From Bacteroidota bacterium (GTDB taxonomy: Bacteria > Bacteroidota > Bacteroidia > 2-12-FULL-35-15): 64,000 nt of DNA. The notes under the pieces were generated by a model that had not been told where the DNA came from, ran no database searches, and worked only from the letters and a program-made list of their open reading frames with translations. Every line of letters starts with the position of its first letter. The first letter of the stretch is position 1. Positions 28,890 through 38,724 of the stretch are shown piece by piece. The stretch spans positions 276,945 to 340,944 of the forward strand of contig CANNHN010000003.1 of assembly GCA_947504725.1 (NCBI GenBank). Direction: 5' to 3'. The translations under genes and the position numbers were made by a program.

Positions 28890-30413
28890 ATGCCAATCCT
28901 TAACTCAATAGCTTCCTGGTGGATGAAAAAAAGAATGCATCAGATTGAGCTATTCATGAAATATCCAGATGATGTTCAAAATGAGTGGCTGATGAAATTG
29001 ACACAATCAGCAAAGGATACTGAATGGGGTAAAAAGCATGATTACAAAAATATTTTTAATGTTGAACAATTCAAAAATAATGTTCCACTACAAGACTACG
29101 AATCTTTAAAACCTTTTATTGATAGAGTACGAAGAGGAGAACAAAATATTCTATGGCATTCCGATATTAAATGGTTTGCAAAATCTTCAGGAACTACAAA
29201 CGATAAAAGTAAATTTATTCCTGTAAGTCAAGAGTCTTTGGATGATTGTCATTATAATGGTGGTCGCGATATGATTGCGATTCATTGCTCTTTAAATCCC
29301 GAGACACAATTATTTACCGGAAAAAATTTAGCGCTTGCAGGAAGTTTAGTAACCGATCATTTCGGAAGTCATGAATCACAAAATGGAGATTTGTCAGCAA
29401 TTGTAATTAATAATTTGCCGCGTTGGTGGGAATTTTTTAGAGCTCCTGATATGGATATTGCTTTGATGGATAAATGGGATGAAAAGCTGGATAGAATAGC
29501 TAAGGCGACCATGAATGACAATGTGGTGAGTCTGGCTGGTGTTCCTTCTTGGATGTTGCTTATCATGAAACGAGTGTTAGAAGAATCAGGAAAAAAATCC
29601 ATTGCAGAAGTCTGGCCCAACTTAGAAGTCTACTTTCACGGAGGCGTAAATTTTAATCCTTACCGTGAACAATTCAAAACCATTTTCAATAAGCCAGACT
29701 TGAATTATTTGGAGTTATACAATGCAACGGAAGGTTTTTTTGGAATTCAAGGTCAACGTAATTCAGAAGAACTTTTGTTGATGTTGGATTATGGAATTTA
29801 TTATGAATTTATTCCTACCGATGGACACAAATCTGATAAAACATTAACATTAGATGAAGTTGCACTGGATGTTAATTATGAAATGGTGATTTCCACTACA
29901 GCAGGGTTGTGGCGTTATCGCTTAGGTGACACCATAAAATTTACATCACTCTATCCTTTCCGTTTTAAGATTACGGGGAGAACCAAACATTTTATGAATG
30001 CTTTTGGTGAAGAGATAATTGTTGACAATGCGGATAAAGCGCTAGCCATTGCCTGTGAAAAAACCGGAGCGCAAATAGCTGAATATACTGCTGCACCTGT
30101 ATATATGCCCTTCGACTCCGCTCAGGGTGACAGTTGTGGGGCTCACGAATGGTTGGTTGAATTTGATGTTCCGCCAAGCAGTATTGAATATTTTACAGAA
30201 GTGCTCGACAATGCTTTAAAATCTATCAATTCAGATTATGAAGCAAAACGTTATCAGAATTTAGCTTTGAAGCAACCTGTTGTAAAATTGTTACCAAAAG
30301 GCATTTTCTATAAATGGTTGGAGTCAAAAAATAAATTAGGTGGTCAGCATAAAGTTCCTCGTTTAAGTAATGAAAGGAAATATGTTGAAGAGATATTAAA
30401 AATGGCAGAATAA
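28890..30413 (+). CDS. GH3 auxin-responsive-promoter-like family protein (adenylating superfamily)
   Basis: WFAKSSGTTNDKSKFIPVS; ELYNATEGFFGIQ; YRLGDTIKFTSLYPFRFKITGRTKHFMNAFGEEI. Confidence 0.92.
   Translation: MPILNSIASWWMKKRMHQIELFMKYPDDVQNEWLMKLTQSAKDTEWGKKHDYKNIFNVEQFKNNVPLQDYESLKPFIDRVRRGEQNILWHSDIKWFAKSSGTTNDKSKFIPVSQESLDDCHYNGGRDMIAIHCSLNPETQLFTGKNLALAGSLVTDHFGSHESQNGDLSAIVINNLPRWWEFFRAPDMDIALMDKWDEKLDRIAKATMNDNVVSLAGVPSWMLLIMKRVLEESGKKSIAEVWPNLEVYFHGGVNFNPYREQFKTIFNKPDLNYLELYNATEGFFGIQGQRNSEELLLMLDYGIYYEFIPTDGHKSDKTLTLDEVALDVNYEMVISTTAGLWRYRLGDTIKFTSLYPFRFKITGRTKHFMNAFGEEIIVDNADKALAIACEKTGAQIAEYTAAPVYMPFDSAQGDSCGAHEWLVEFDVPPSSIEYFTEVLDNALKSINSDYEAKRYQNLALKQPVVKLLPKGIFYKWLESKNKLGGQHKVPRLSNERKYVEEILKMAE
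30108..30132. repeat. REP half-site CCCTTCGACTCCGCTCAGGGTGACA inside coding sequence
   Basis: Matches the arm of the 23125-23200 palindrome, in frame, encoding PFDSAQGD. Confidence 0.9.
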
Positions 30414-30432
30414 TTGTTAACTTAGAGCTTAA

Positions 30433-31221
30433 ATGAGAATCAATCTTTTTATACTTCTTTTTATTTCCACTTCTGCCTTTTCACAAGGCAAGTATTCGCT
30501 CATAAAAACCATCGAAGTTGAATGTGATTTTTTTACTACCGACAACCAAAGCAATGTTTATACAGTTAAAGCAAATGAATTAACGAAATACAACAAAGAT
30601 GGAAAGTTGCTTTATAAATACAGTAACAAAAATTATGGGAACATAACTTCCGTGGATGCTTCTAATATGTTACGAATTTTGATTTTTTATAAACAGTTTT
30701 CTCAAGTCATTTATTTAGACAATACCTTAAGCGAGAATGGAGAAGTCATCAATTTAATTTACTCGGATCTTTTTTTGCCACCTCTTGTTTGTTCTTCGTA
30801 TGATAATGGAATGTGGGTATATGACCTGCAATCAGCTTCCATAATAAGATTTGATAAAACTGTGCATTATATGGAAAATGCTGTAAATCTTGCGCCATTA
30901 GCAATAGAAATTTTTGAGCCACTTAGTATGATTGAATATGACAATCGTTTTTATGTGAATAATCCAAGTTCTGGAATTTTGATTTTTGATATTTATGGGA
31001 CTTATTATAAAACCGTTCCTGTAAAAAATTCTTCTTGTTTTCAAGTTAGAGGTGAATGGGTGTATTGCTTGTTTGATAAAAAAGTAAAAGCTTATAATAT
31101 TAAAACTACAGAAGAAAAAGAGTTTGAAATGCCCATTTCTGATTTCAAAAGTTTTAGACTTGAAATGGATGTTTTAATGCTTCAAAGCGACAAATCGATA
31201 TCTCTTTTCTCTTCCAAATAG
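30433..31221 (+). CDS. Hypothetical secreted protein (possible beta-propeller)
   Basis: Signal peptide MRINLFILLFISTSAFSQ; repeated short beta-strand pattern. Confidence 0.5.
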   Translation: MRINLFILLFISTSAFSQGKYSLIKTIEVECDFFTTDNQSNVYTVKANELTKYNKDGKLLYKYSNKNYGNITSVDASNMLRILIFYKQFSQVIYLDNTLSENGEVINLIYSDLFLPPLVCSSYDNGMWVYDLQSASIIRFDKTVHYMENAVNLAPLAIEIFEPLSMIEYDNRFYVNNPSSGILIFDIYGTYYKTVPVKNSSCFQVRGEWVYCLFDKKVKAYNIKTTEEKEFEMPISDFKSFRLEMDVLMLQSDKSISLFSSK

Positions 31222-31251
31222 GGTGATAAATTCAACTCCTATTACTAAACA

Positions 31252-31306
31252 CTTCGACTCCGCTCAGTGTGACCTAGCGTGAACGTCAGGCTGAGCGGAG
31301 TCGAAG
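31252..31306. repeat. REP-like palindrome (CTTCGACTCCGCTCAGTGTGAC ... GTCAGGCTGAGCGGAGTCGAAG)
   Basis: Inverted repeat of the same family as 23125-23200. Confidence 0.9.
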
Positions 31307-31448
31307 ACTTTACGTAGTTAAATTATCTATAAAGCAAGGAATTTCTTCCATAAAAAACTTATCCACAATTTTCATCTTTTTCCTTGCATAGCATTTTAGA
31401 TTTCGTATTTTCGTTTTCGGTTTTAAATTATTTAATTATTCTACTCAT

Positions 31449-32075
31449 ATGCATATAGCAATCGCAGGAAATATTGGTGCTGGAAAAACAACGCTTACTA
31501 CGCTCTTAGCAAAACATTATAAATGGCAACCACACTTTGAGGATGCTGATGACAATCCATACTTAAATGATTTTTACGAAGAGATGCAACGCTGGTCGTT
31601 CAACTTGCAAGTGTATTTCTTGAACTCTCGTTTCGGACAAGTGCAACAAATTCGTAATAGCGGGAAAACGGTTATTCAAGATAGAACGATCTATGAAGAT
31701 GCATACATTTTTGCGCCCAACTTGCATGCAATGGGTTTGATGACGACTCGTGATTTCGAAAATTATTTCGCTTTATTTAAATTGATGGAGTCGTTTATTT
31801 CGCCTCCAGATTTATTAATCTACTTACGTGCTTCGGTTCCAACATTGGTAAACCAAATTCAAAAACGTGGACGTGATTATGAAAACGCTATCCGTTTGGA
31901 TTATTTAAAACGTCTAAATGAGCGTTACGAAGCGTTTATTACTTCTTACGAGCAAGAACACCCAGGAGCAAAGCTTTTGATTATTGATGTAGATAATAAC
32001 AACTTTAATGAAAGCGCAGAAGATTTAGGTCTTATCATTAACAAAATTGATGCTGAAATAAACGGGTTGTTTTAG
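31449..32075 (+). CDS. Deoxynucleoside kinase
   Basis: MHIAIAGNIGAGKTTLTTLLAKHY; QDRTIYEDAYIFA; RDYE. Confidence 0.92.
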   Translation: MHIAIAGNIGAGKTTLTTLLAKHYKWQPHFEDADDNPYLNDFYEEMQRWSFNLQVYFLNSRFGQVQQIRNSGKTVIQDRTIYEDAYIFAPNLHAMGLMTTRDFENYFALFKLMESFISPPDLLIYLRASVPTLVNQIQKRGRDYENAIRLDYLKRLNERYEAFITSYEQEHPGAKLLIIDVDNNNFNESAEDLGLIINKIDAEINGLF

Positions 32076-32285
32076 TACGAATGTAATATGGAAGATGTGA
32101 AATGTAATATTCTCCATTTGCCATTTTCCCTTTTCCATCCTCCATCTTGAAAAAGTTATATCTCATCCCCAAATTATTAATGTGAGATGGAAAATGTGAG
32201 ATGGAATATGTATCGCTTCCATTTACCGTTTTCCCTTTTCCATCTTCCCTCATACATATTCCCTCATACATATTCCCTCCCCGAA
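32076..32285. repeat. Low-complexity intergenic repeat region (TCCATTTGCCATTTTCCCTTTTCCATC type; CCCTCATACATATT tandem)
   Basis: Near-identical direct copies readable at 32114-32142 and 32218-32247; tandem tccctcatacatat. Confidence 0.75.
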
Positions 32286-32289
32286 GGGG

Positions 32290-33462
32290 CTATAGTTCAT
32301 CCGAATAAACACTCTTCACTCTGTCTCTTAAGTTATAAGCAGAACTCATCACCTCTCCGTAAGCACCAGCTGTGCGCAAAGCAATAATATCACCTCTGAA
32401 AGTTTCTGGCAAGTTTACTGCTTTCCCAAAACAATCTGAACTCTCACAAATAGGTCCAACAACATCATATTTTAAGTCCTGATACTTGATACTTGTGTCT
32501 TGATACTGTTTTAGATTCTCGATTTTATGATATGCTTGATAAAGTGCTGGTCGCATCAATTCGGTCATTCCTGCATCCAAAATGGCGAAGTTGGTATTTA
32601 CTCCTTTTTTAATGTAAAGTACTTTTGAAATCAATGTTCCGCATTGAGCAACAACTGCTCTTCCCAATTCAAAATGCACTTTTTGTCCTGGACGTAATTC
32701 TAAAAAATCGTTGTATAATTTAAAGTATGCTGCAAAATCTACAAAGCGATTTTTGTCTGGCTCGTGATAATCTACGCCCCATCCACCGCCAACATTAATG
32801 TTTTCGATAGTGATTTTATGACTCACAAACCACGATTGGATTTCGTTCACTTTCATACATAAGCTCTTAAATGAACTCATGTCTGTGATTTGTGAACCAA
32901 TGTGAAAGTGTAATCCAATTAATTTTAAATTTTTTAATTCTTTTAATGCTGTAGTTACACTTTCCAATTCCCATAAGTTGATTCCAAACTTATTTTCTTC
33001 AAGTCCAGTTGTAATGTATTTATGAGTGTTTGCATTCACATTTGGGTTTATTCTCAAGGCAATATTTGCAATTGTTCCTTTTGCTTTTGCAAGTTCGTTA
33101 ATCACTTCCATTTCTTGCAAACTTTCGCAGTTGAAACAAAAAATAGAATAATCCAAAGCAATATTTATTTCTGCATCACTTTTTCCAACACCAGCAAACA
33201 CAATATGATTTGGGTCGAATTTACATTCAATAGCTTTTTTGATTTCATTACCGCTCACGCAATCAGCACCCAATCCGTACGAACGAATAATATCCAAAAT
33301 TTTATTGTTGGAATTTGCTTTTGTTGCATAATGAACAATAAATCCATACTTATCGCTTTCCTTTTTTAACAATTCGAGTGTTTGTTTTAACACATCTACA
33401 TCGTAATAATAGAAAGGCGTTGGTGTATTTTTGAATTTGCTAACTATATCTGTTTTAAACAT
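32290..33462 (-). CDS. lysA: Diaminopimelate decarboxylase
   Basis: FYYYDVDVL, VHYATKANSN, GLGADCVSGNE, VGPICESSDCFGKAV, GAYGEVMSSAYNLR. Confidence 0.95.
   Translation of the reverse strand: MFKTDIVSKFKNTPTPFYYYDVDVLKQTLELLKKESDKYGFIVHYATKANSNNKILDIIRSYGLGADCVSGNEIKKAIECKFDPNHIVFAGVGKSDAEINIALDYSIFCFNCESLQEMEVINELAKAKGTIANIALRINPNVNANTHKYITTGLEENKFGINLWELESVTTALKELKNLKLIGLHFHIGSQITDMSSFKSLCMKVNEIQSWFVSHKITIENINVGGGWGVDYHEPDKNRFVDFAAYFKLYNDFLELRPGQKVHFELGRAVVAQCGTLISKVLYIKKGVNTNFAILDAGMTELMRPALYQAYHKIENLKQYQDTSIKYQDLKYDVVGPICESSDCFGKAVNLPETFRGDIIALRTAGAYGEVMSSAYNLRDRVKSVYSDEL
32474..32508. repeat. Copy of the TATCAAG-type repeat inside lysA coding sequence
   Basis: aagtcctgatacttgatacttgtgtcttgatac; encodes QYQDTSIKYQDLK. 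Confidence 0.75.
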
Positions 33463-34772
33463 TAGAACAATCCTTTATTTAATGCAATTAATGTATCTTT
33501 TTTTAATTTGGAGTCTACCAAAATAGATACGTTGTTTTCGCTTCCTCCGTAAGAAATCATTCTGATAGGAATATTCTTTAATGCATCAAATATTCTGAAA
33601 GCATAACCTTGTTTTTCGGCAGCAAAACTTCCTACAATACAAACAATAGTTAAGTCCGTATCAACTTCGATGATGCAAAATTCTTCCAATTCTTTTCTGA
33701 TGGCTTCTAGATTCTTAGTGTTATCAATCGTTAATGAAACAGCTACCTCCGAAGTGGTAATCATATCAATTGGAGTTTTGTAACGCTCAAATATTTCGAA
33801 TACCGCACGTAAAAAACCGTAAGCCAATAACATTCGTCCCGATTTAATATTAATCGCTGTAATTCCATCTTTTGCAGCAACTGCTTTTATGCTATCTCCT
33901 GTTGTTTTTGAACTGATAACAGTTCCTTTTGCTTCAGGCTGCATGGTATTCAATAATCTTACAGGAATGTTCTTCATCTGTGCAGGCAGAATACAAGTCG
34001 GATGCAAAATCTTAGCTCCGAAATAAGCCAACTCGGCAGCTTCATCAAAGGATAGCTCCGCAATTGGATGCGTTTTATCAACCACTCTTGGATCATTGTT
34101 GTGCATTCCGTCAATGTCTGTCCAAATTTGAATCTCTTCCGATTGGATTGCTGCACCTATAATTGTAGCCGTGTAATCGCTTCCTCCACGTTTTAAATTA
34201 TCAATCTCACCAAATGCATTTCTGCAGATATAACCTTGTGTGATGAATAATTTCGCATTCGGATATTTTTGCAATTCAGGTTTGATATTGGTTTCGATGT
34301 ACTTCATGTCCGGCTCTTCATTTTCATCAATACGCATGAAGTTAAGAGCAGGAAGCAAAACCGAATCAATTTTAATTTCTTCTAAATAGTAATGAAACAA
34401 AGCCGTTGAAAGTAATTCACCTTGAGCCAAAATAGCACGCTCTTCATTTATCGTAAACATGTCCATTGTAAATGAACGTAAATATGAAAAGTGAGACTCC
34501 AATAATTCTTGTCCTTTTTTTAATGCTGCATCGGTTGAATAAAGTTGTTTAATAACAGTTTGGTACTTCTTGTCTAAGTCATTAATTAAGACTTTTGCTT
34601 TGTCATTTTCCTTAGCATAAAGTGCTGTTCCAATTTCTACTAAATTGTTGGTTGTTCCGCTCATGGCAGATAACACCACAATTTTGGGTGCATTGTCGTT
34701 AATCAACTTAGCAAGAGAATGCATTCGTTCTGCTGAGCCGACTGATGTTCCTCCAAATTTTAAAATTTTCAT
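33462..34772 (-). CDS. Aspartate kinase
   Basis: MKILKFGGTSVGSAERM; RGGSDYTATIIGAAI; WTDIDGMHNNDPRVV; C-terminal ACT segments. Confidence 0.95.
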   Translation of the reverse strand: MKILKFGGTSVGSAERMHSLAKLINDNAPKIVVLSAMSGTTNNLVEIGTALYAKENDKAKVLINDLDKKYQTVIKQLYSTDAALKKGQELLESHFSYLRSFTMDMFTINEERAILAQGELLSTALFHYYLEEIKIDSVLLPALNFMRIDENEEPDMKYIETNIKPELQKYPNAKLFITQGYICRNAFGEIDNLKRGGSDYTATIIGAAIQSEEIQIWTDIDGMHNNDPRVVDKTHPIAELSFDEAAELAYFGAKILHPTCILPAQMKNIPVRLLNTMQPEAKGTVISSKTTGDSIKAVAAKDGITAINIKSGRMLLAYGFLRAVFEIFERYKTPIDMITTSEVAVSLTIDNTKNLEAIRKELEEFCIIEVDTDLTIVCIVGSFAAEKQGYAFRIFDALKNIPIRMISYGGSENNVSILVDSKLKKDTLIALNKGLF

Positions 34773-35047
34773 AACAGGTTGATAGTTATATAAGGGTAGC
34801 AAATTTAGAATAATTTAACAGATTTCTTAAACTTACTAAGAAGTTATTGTTTGCAATTGTTAATTTTGGATAGGCTCTTTGCTATTTAAAATTTTACAAG
34901 TGTAAATCCCGATGCGAAATATAGTTTCTAAGGATCAATCAGGAAGCATAATTTTGTTAATTTCGCTTTCGGGATTGAATAATTTGTATCTTAGCATTCA
35001 TAATTCATCCCCGCCTTACTATATAAATAGTATTTTTGCAATCACAT

Positions 35048-35797
35048 ATGTTTACTTTACTAAAAAAGGAAATTCGTAGTTTTTTAAGTTCACTCATTGG
35101 TTATATTGCCATTGGGGTGTTTTTATTGTTGATTAGCCTATTCATGTGGTGGATTAAATCCGATTCGGGTTCAAGTAGCAACCTGAATGTATTGGATAGT
35201 GGGTATGCTAACATCGATTCCTTATTTATCATTGCTCCCTGGGTTTTTCTTTTCTTGATTCCTGCCATTACCATGCGTTCCTTTGCGGATGAGAAAAAAG
35301 CAGGGACGATAGAGTTATTGCTTACACGACCGCTCACCGATTTGCAAATTATTCTTGCAAAATATTTTGCTGGTTTAGTGTTGGTATTGTTCTCGTTAAT
35401 TCCAACATTGATTTATTATTATTCCGTTCATAAATTGGGAAGTCCAGTTGGCAACATTGATACTGGAGGAATGTGGGGCTCATACATTGGTCTCTTATTC
35501 TTAGGAGCAGCATTTGTTGCAATCGGTATTTTTGCTTCCGCGATAACAGACAATCAAGTGGTTTCCTTTATTCTAGCACTCTTCCTTTGTTTTTTCATTT
35601 ATACTGGGTTTGATTTTATTAGCTCTTTTTCACTTTTTGGAAAAATAGACAATATCATTTTGGCTTTGGGAATAAATAGTCATTATGTGTCTATGAGCCG
35701 TGGAGTTGTTGATACAAGGGATGTGATTTATTTTGTGAGTTTAATAGCAGTTTTTATTTTAGGAACAAGAACAGTTTTAGAAAGTCGTAAGTGGTAA
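35048..35797 (+). CDS. gldF: Gliding-motility-associated ABC transporter permease GldF
   Basis: ABC-2 type permease (PAITMRSFADEKKAGTIELLLTRPLTD), followed directly by a GldG-type gene. Confidence 0.88.
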   Translation: MFTLLKKEIRSFLSSLIGYIAIGVFLLLISLFMWWIKSDSGSSSNLNVLDSGYANIDSLFIIAPWVFLFLIPAITMRSFADEKKAGTIELLLTRPLTDLQIILAKYFAGLVLVLFSLIPTLIYYYSVHKLGSPVGNIDTGGMWGSYIGLLFLGAAFVAIGIFASAITDNQVVSFILALFLCFFIYTGFDFISSFSLFGKIDNIILALGINSHYVSMSRGVVDTRDVIYFVSLIAVFILGTRTVLESRKW

Positions 35798-37488
35798 TGT
35801 CTAATAAGAGAAACAAAAAACGAGATTTATTAGCACTTGGTTTGGCAATAGCCTTACTGATGATGATTAATTATGTCGGCTCGTTCGTGTTTCACCGATT
35901 CGATTTAACGACTGAAAAACGCTACACTTTATCGGACGCTACTAAAAATTTATTGAAAAATTTAAATGATGTTGTTTTTGTTAAAGTGTATTTGGAAGGT
36001 GAATTTCCAGCTGGATTTAAGCGTTTAAGAAACGAAACAAAAGAGATGTTGGATGAATTTAGAGCCTATTCAGATAATAATATTGAATATGAATTTATTA
36101 ATCCATCAGCAAATTCAGATAAAAAAATTCAAAATGAAGTTCATAAGCAACTTTATGAAAAAGGCCTTGACCCTACTAATTTAGAGGTTAAAGACGAAAG
36201 TGGAACTTCTCAGCAAATTATTTTCCCCGGAGCTCTCGTTACTTATAAAGGTCATGAATTGTCATGGCAATTGTTGAAAACGCAAATGGGGCAATCGCCC
36301 GAAGCGCAATTGAATAATTCGATTCAATCTTTGGAATACGAGTTTGCAAGTTGTATTAGAAATTTAAGTGTGAATGTTCGGCCGGAAATTGCTTTTGTTG
36401 CTGGTCATGATGAATTGGATACTCTGGCAGTTCAAGATATAGCAGATGCTTTGAGCGAGTTTTATACAATAAAAAGAGTGGAAATAAATTCGCAATTAAA
36501 TTCATTGAAAAAATTTGATGCAATAATTGTTGCTCAACCTGATTCTTCGTTTACTGATAAAGATAAATTTATCATCGATCAGTTTATCATGAAAGGTGGG
36601 AAAGCATTGTGGTTGATAGATCCTTTGTATACGAGTCCTGATAGTTTACGCAGAAACGGTGGTACACTTTCTGTTCCTTATAATTTGCGACTAGATGATA
36701 TGCTTTTTAAATATGGAGTCAGAATAAATCCTGATTTAATAGTAGACATGCAGTCTTCAATGATACCTGTGAATGTAGCTATGCGAGGACAACCAGCAAA
36801 TATTCAAATGAAACCTTGGATTTTCTCTCCATTGATATTGCCCGTTGGGAAACATCCAATTGTAAAAAACTTAGATGTCATAAAAATGGATTTTGTTTCC
36901 AGTATTGATACAGTTGCTTCAAAAGGAATACAAAAAACAATTTTATTGCAATCGTCAAAATATTCAAAATCGATTCTTTCTCCTGTTAGGGTCGATTTAC
37001 GAATGGTGAATATGCCTCAGGATGAAAAACGCTTTAATAATCCATATAGAAATGTAGCTGTATTGTTAGAAGGGAAATTTGAGTCGCTTTATAAAAATCA
37101 TTTGGATCCTAAAATTGCAAAAGATAGCGCTATTGGTTTTAAAGAAGATGGTGTTAAAACAAAAATGATTGTAATTTCAGATGGTGATGCAATTCGAAAC
37201 GATATTGATTATCGTTCACAAAAAAAACTGCCTTTAGGATATGATAAGTACACAAATCAAACCTATGGTAACAAAAATTTTATTTTGAATTGTGTGAATT
37301 ATTTATGTGATGATTCAGGATTAATTGGTGTTCGCGCACGTGAATTAACATTGCGCTTGTTGGATAAGAAAAAACTAAAAAATGAACGACTTAAATGGCA
37401 GTTAATGAATACTGGCTTGCCATTGCTTGCATTACTTGTGTTCGGCATTATTTATAATATCAGACGTAAACGCAAATACTCTTCCTAA
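35791..37488 (+). CDS. gldG: Gliding-motility-associated ABC transporter substrate-binding protein GldG
   Basis: FHRFDLTTEKRYTLSDATKNLLKNL; LIDPLYTSPDSL; C-terminal TM. Confidence 0.9.
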   Translation: MVMSNKRNKKRDLLALGLAIALLMMINYVGSFVFHRFDLTTEKRYTLSDATKNLLKNLNDVVFVKVYLEGEFPAGFKRLRNETKEMLDEFRAYSDNNIEYEFINPSANSDKKIQNEVHKQLYEKGLDPTNLEVKDESGTSQQIIFPGALVTYKGHELSWQLLKTQMGQSPEAQLNNSIQSLEYEFASCIRNLSVNVRPEIAFVAGHDELDTLAVQDIADALSEFYTIKRVEINSQLNSLKKFDAIIVAQPDSSFTDKDKFIIDQFIMKGGKALWLIDPLYTSPDSLRRNGGTLSVPYNLRLDDMLFKYGVRINPDLIVDMQSSMIPVNVAMRGQPANIQMKPWIFSPLILPVGKHPIVKNLDVIKMDFVSSIDTVASKGIQKTILLQSSKYSKSILSPVRVDLRMVNMPQDEKRFNNPYRNVAVLLEGKFESLYKNHLDPKIAKDSAIGFKEDGVKTKMIVISDGDAIRNDIDYRSQKKLPLGYDKYTNQTYGNKNFILNCVNYLCDDSGLIGVRARELTLRLLDKKKLKNERLKWQLMNTGLPLLALLVFGIIYNIRRKRKYSS

Positions 37489-38567
37489 TGGCTAAAAAAA
37501 ATAGAATAGCAATCATTCTGGTTATAATTATGGGTTCCCTTACATTTTGGTTTGTTTCCAATAATAGAAAAGGGACACTTAGTGCAGAAATGAAAAATTT
37601 TGCCGTAAAGGATACTGCATCGATTAACAAAATATTTTTAGCTGATAAAAATGGCCGTACGTTAACGTTAGAAAAAAGTGATAAAGGAAGATGGACCGTG
37701 AATGGAAAGTATGGAGTTCGGATGGATGCTTTGGAAACATTGCTAGAAACGATCATGCGAATAGATGTGAAAGAGCCCGTTGGAAAAAAAGCGCATGATA
37801 ACGTAATGAAACGATTGGCTGCTAAAGCTGTAAAGTGTGAAATCTATCAAAACGGAGAATTGACGAAAGCTTATTATGTTGGTACCGAAACTCAAAAAAT
37901 GACAGGCACGTTTATGATTATGATTGATGTTGATAATATGGAAACAATGGAGCGTCCTTTCATTACTTACATTCCGGGTTTCGAAGGGTATTTGACTACA
38001 CGATATTTTACCGAAGAAAAAGGATGGAGAGATCGTACAATGTATCAATATAAACCAAATGAAATTAAGTCAGTTCGTATGGAAGTGCCTTTTAATCCAA
38101 CGTTTGGATACGAATTGACTGTTAAAGGAAACAACGATTATGAAATCAAAATGTTGGCTGATAATAAAATTGTTTCAAATGTTGATCCTCTAGCTGTAAA
38201 ACAGTATTTGTCGTATTTTCAAATTCTGAGTTTCGAAAGTTTTGAAGTTGACTTGAAACAAAATCAGATAGATTCTGTATTGAAATCGCAACCTATTAAT
38301 ATTTTAACAGTTACTGATAAAGATGGCAAAACGAATAAAGTGAAGTTTTATGCTCGGAAACCTAAAAAAGATGTTTATGGCAAAGATGGTCTTCTTTTGA
38401 AATTTGATGAAGAGAGAATGGATGCATTAATGGACAATGGGCTTGATTTTGTAATGGTTCAGTTCTATATGTTTGGTAAAGTAATGCCCCCAGTGGATTA
38501 TTTTATAAAAGGAGGTCCGCAAACTCCTCAGGCAGTTAGTCTTCCTGTAAATAAGCCAAAAGCTTAA
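37488..38567 (+). CDS. DUF4340-like protein
   Basis: N-terminal TM, NRKGTLSAEMKNFAVKDTASINKIFLADKNGRTLTLEK; overlaps gldG stop. Confidence 0.7.
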   Translation: MAKKNRIAIILVIIMGSLTFWFVSNNRKGTLSAEMKNFAVKDTASINKIFLADKNGRTLTLEKSDKGRWTVNGKYGVRMDALETLLETIMRIDVKEPVGKKAHDNVMKRLAAKAVKCEIYQNGELTKAYYVGTETQKMTGTFMIMIDVDNMETMERPFITYIPGFEGYLTTRYFTEEKGWRDRTMYQYKPNEIKSVRMEVPFNPTFGYELTVKGNNDYEIKMLADNKIVSNVDPLAVKQYLSYFQILSFESFEVDLKQNQIDSVLKSQPINILTVTDKDGKTNKVKFYARKPKKDVYGKDGLLLKFDEERMDALMDNGLDFVMVQFYMFGKVMPPVDYFIKGGPQTPQAVSLPVNKPKA

Positions 38568-38593
38568 GTATTTTTATTAACCAAAATAGTAGA

Positions 38594-38620
38594 AAGTCCC
38601 TGAAAACAGGGACTTTTTTT
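38594..38620 (+). terminator. Rho-independent terminator
   Basis: aagtccctg aaaa cagggactt followed by T run. Confidence 0.9.
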
Positions 38621-38724
38621 GTTAAAAAGTTGGTTGAAACTAAAGTTTTAAACAGCCCTTTTTTTTGTTTTAATATTTATATTTGTGTATTAAGAAATCT
38701 AAAAATCTATTAAACTAGCTAGAT

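Noticed and set aside
32038-32387. ORFs 32038..32271 (-) and 32187..32387 (+)
   Set aside because: Translations of the low-complexity repeat block and antisense of lysA.
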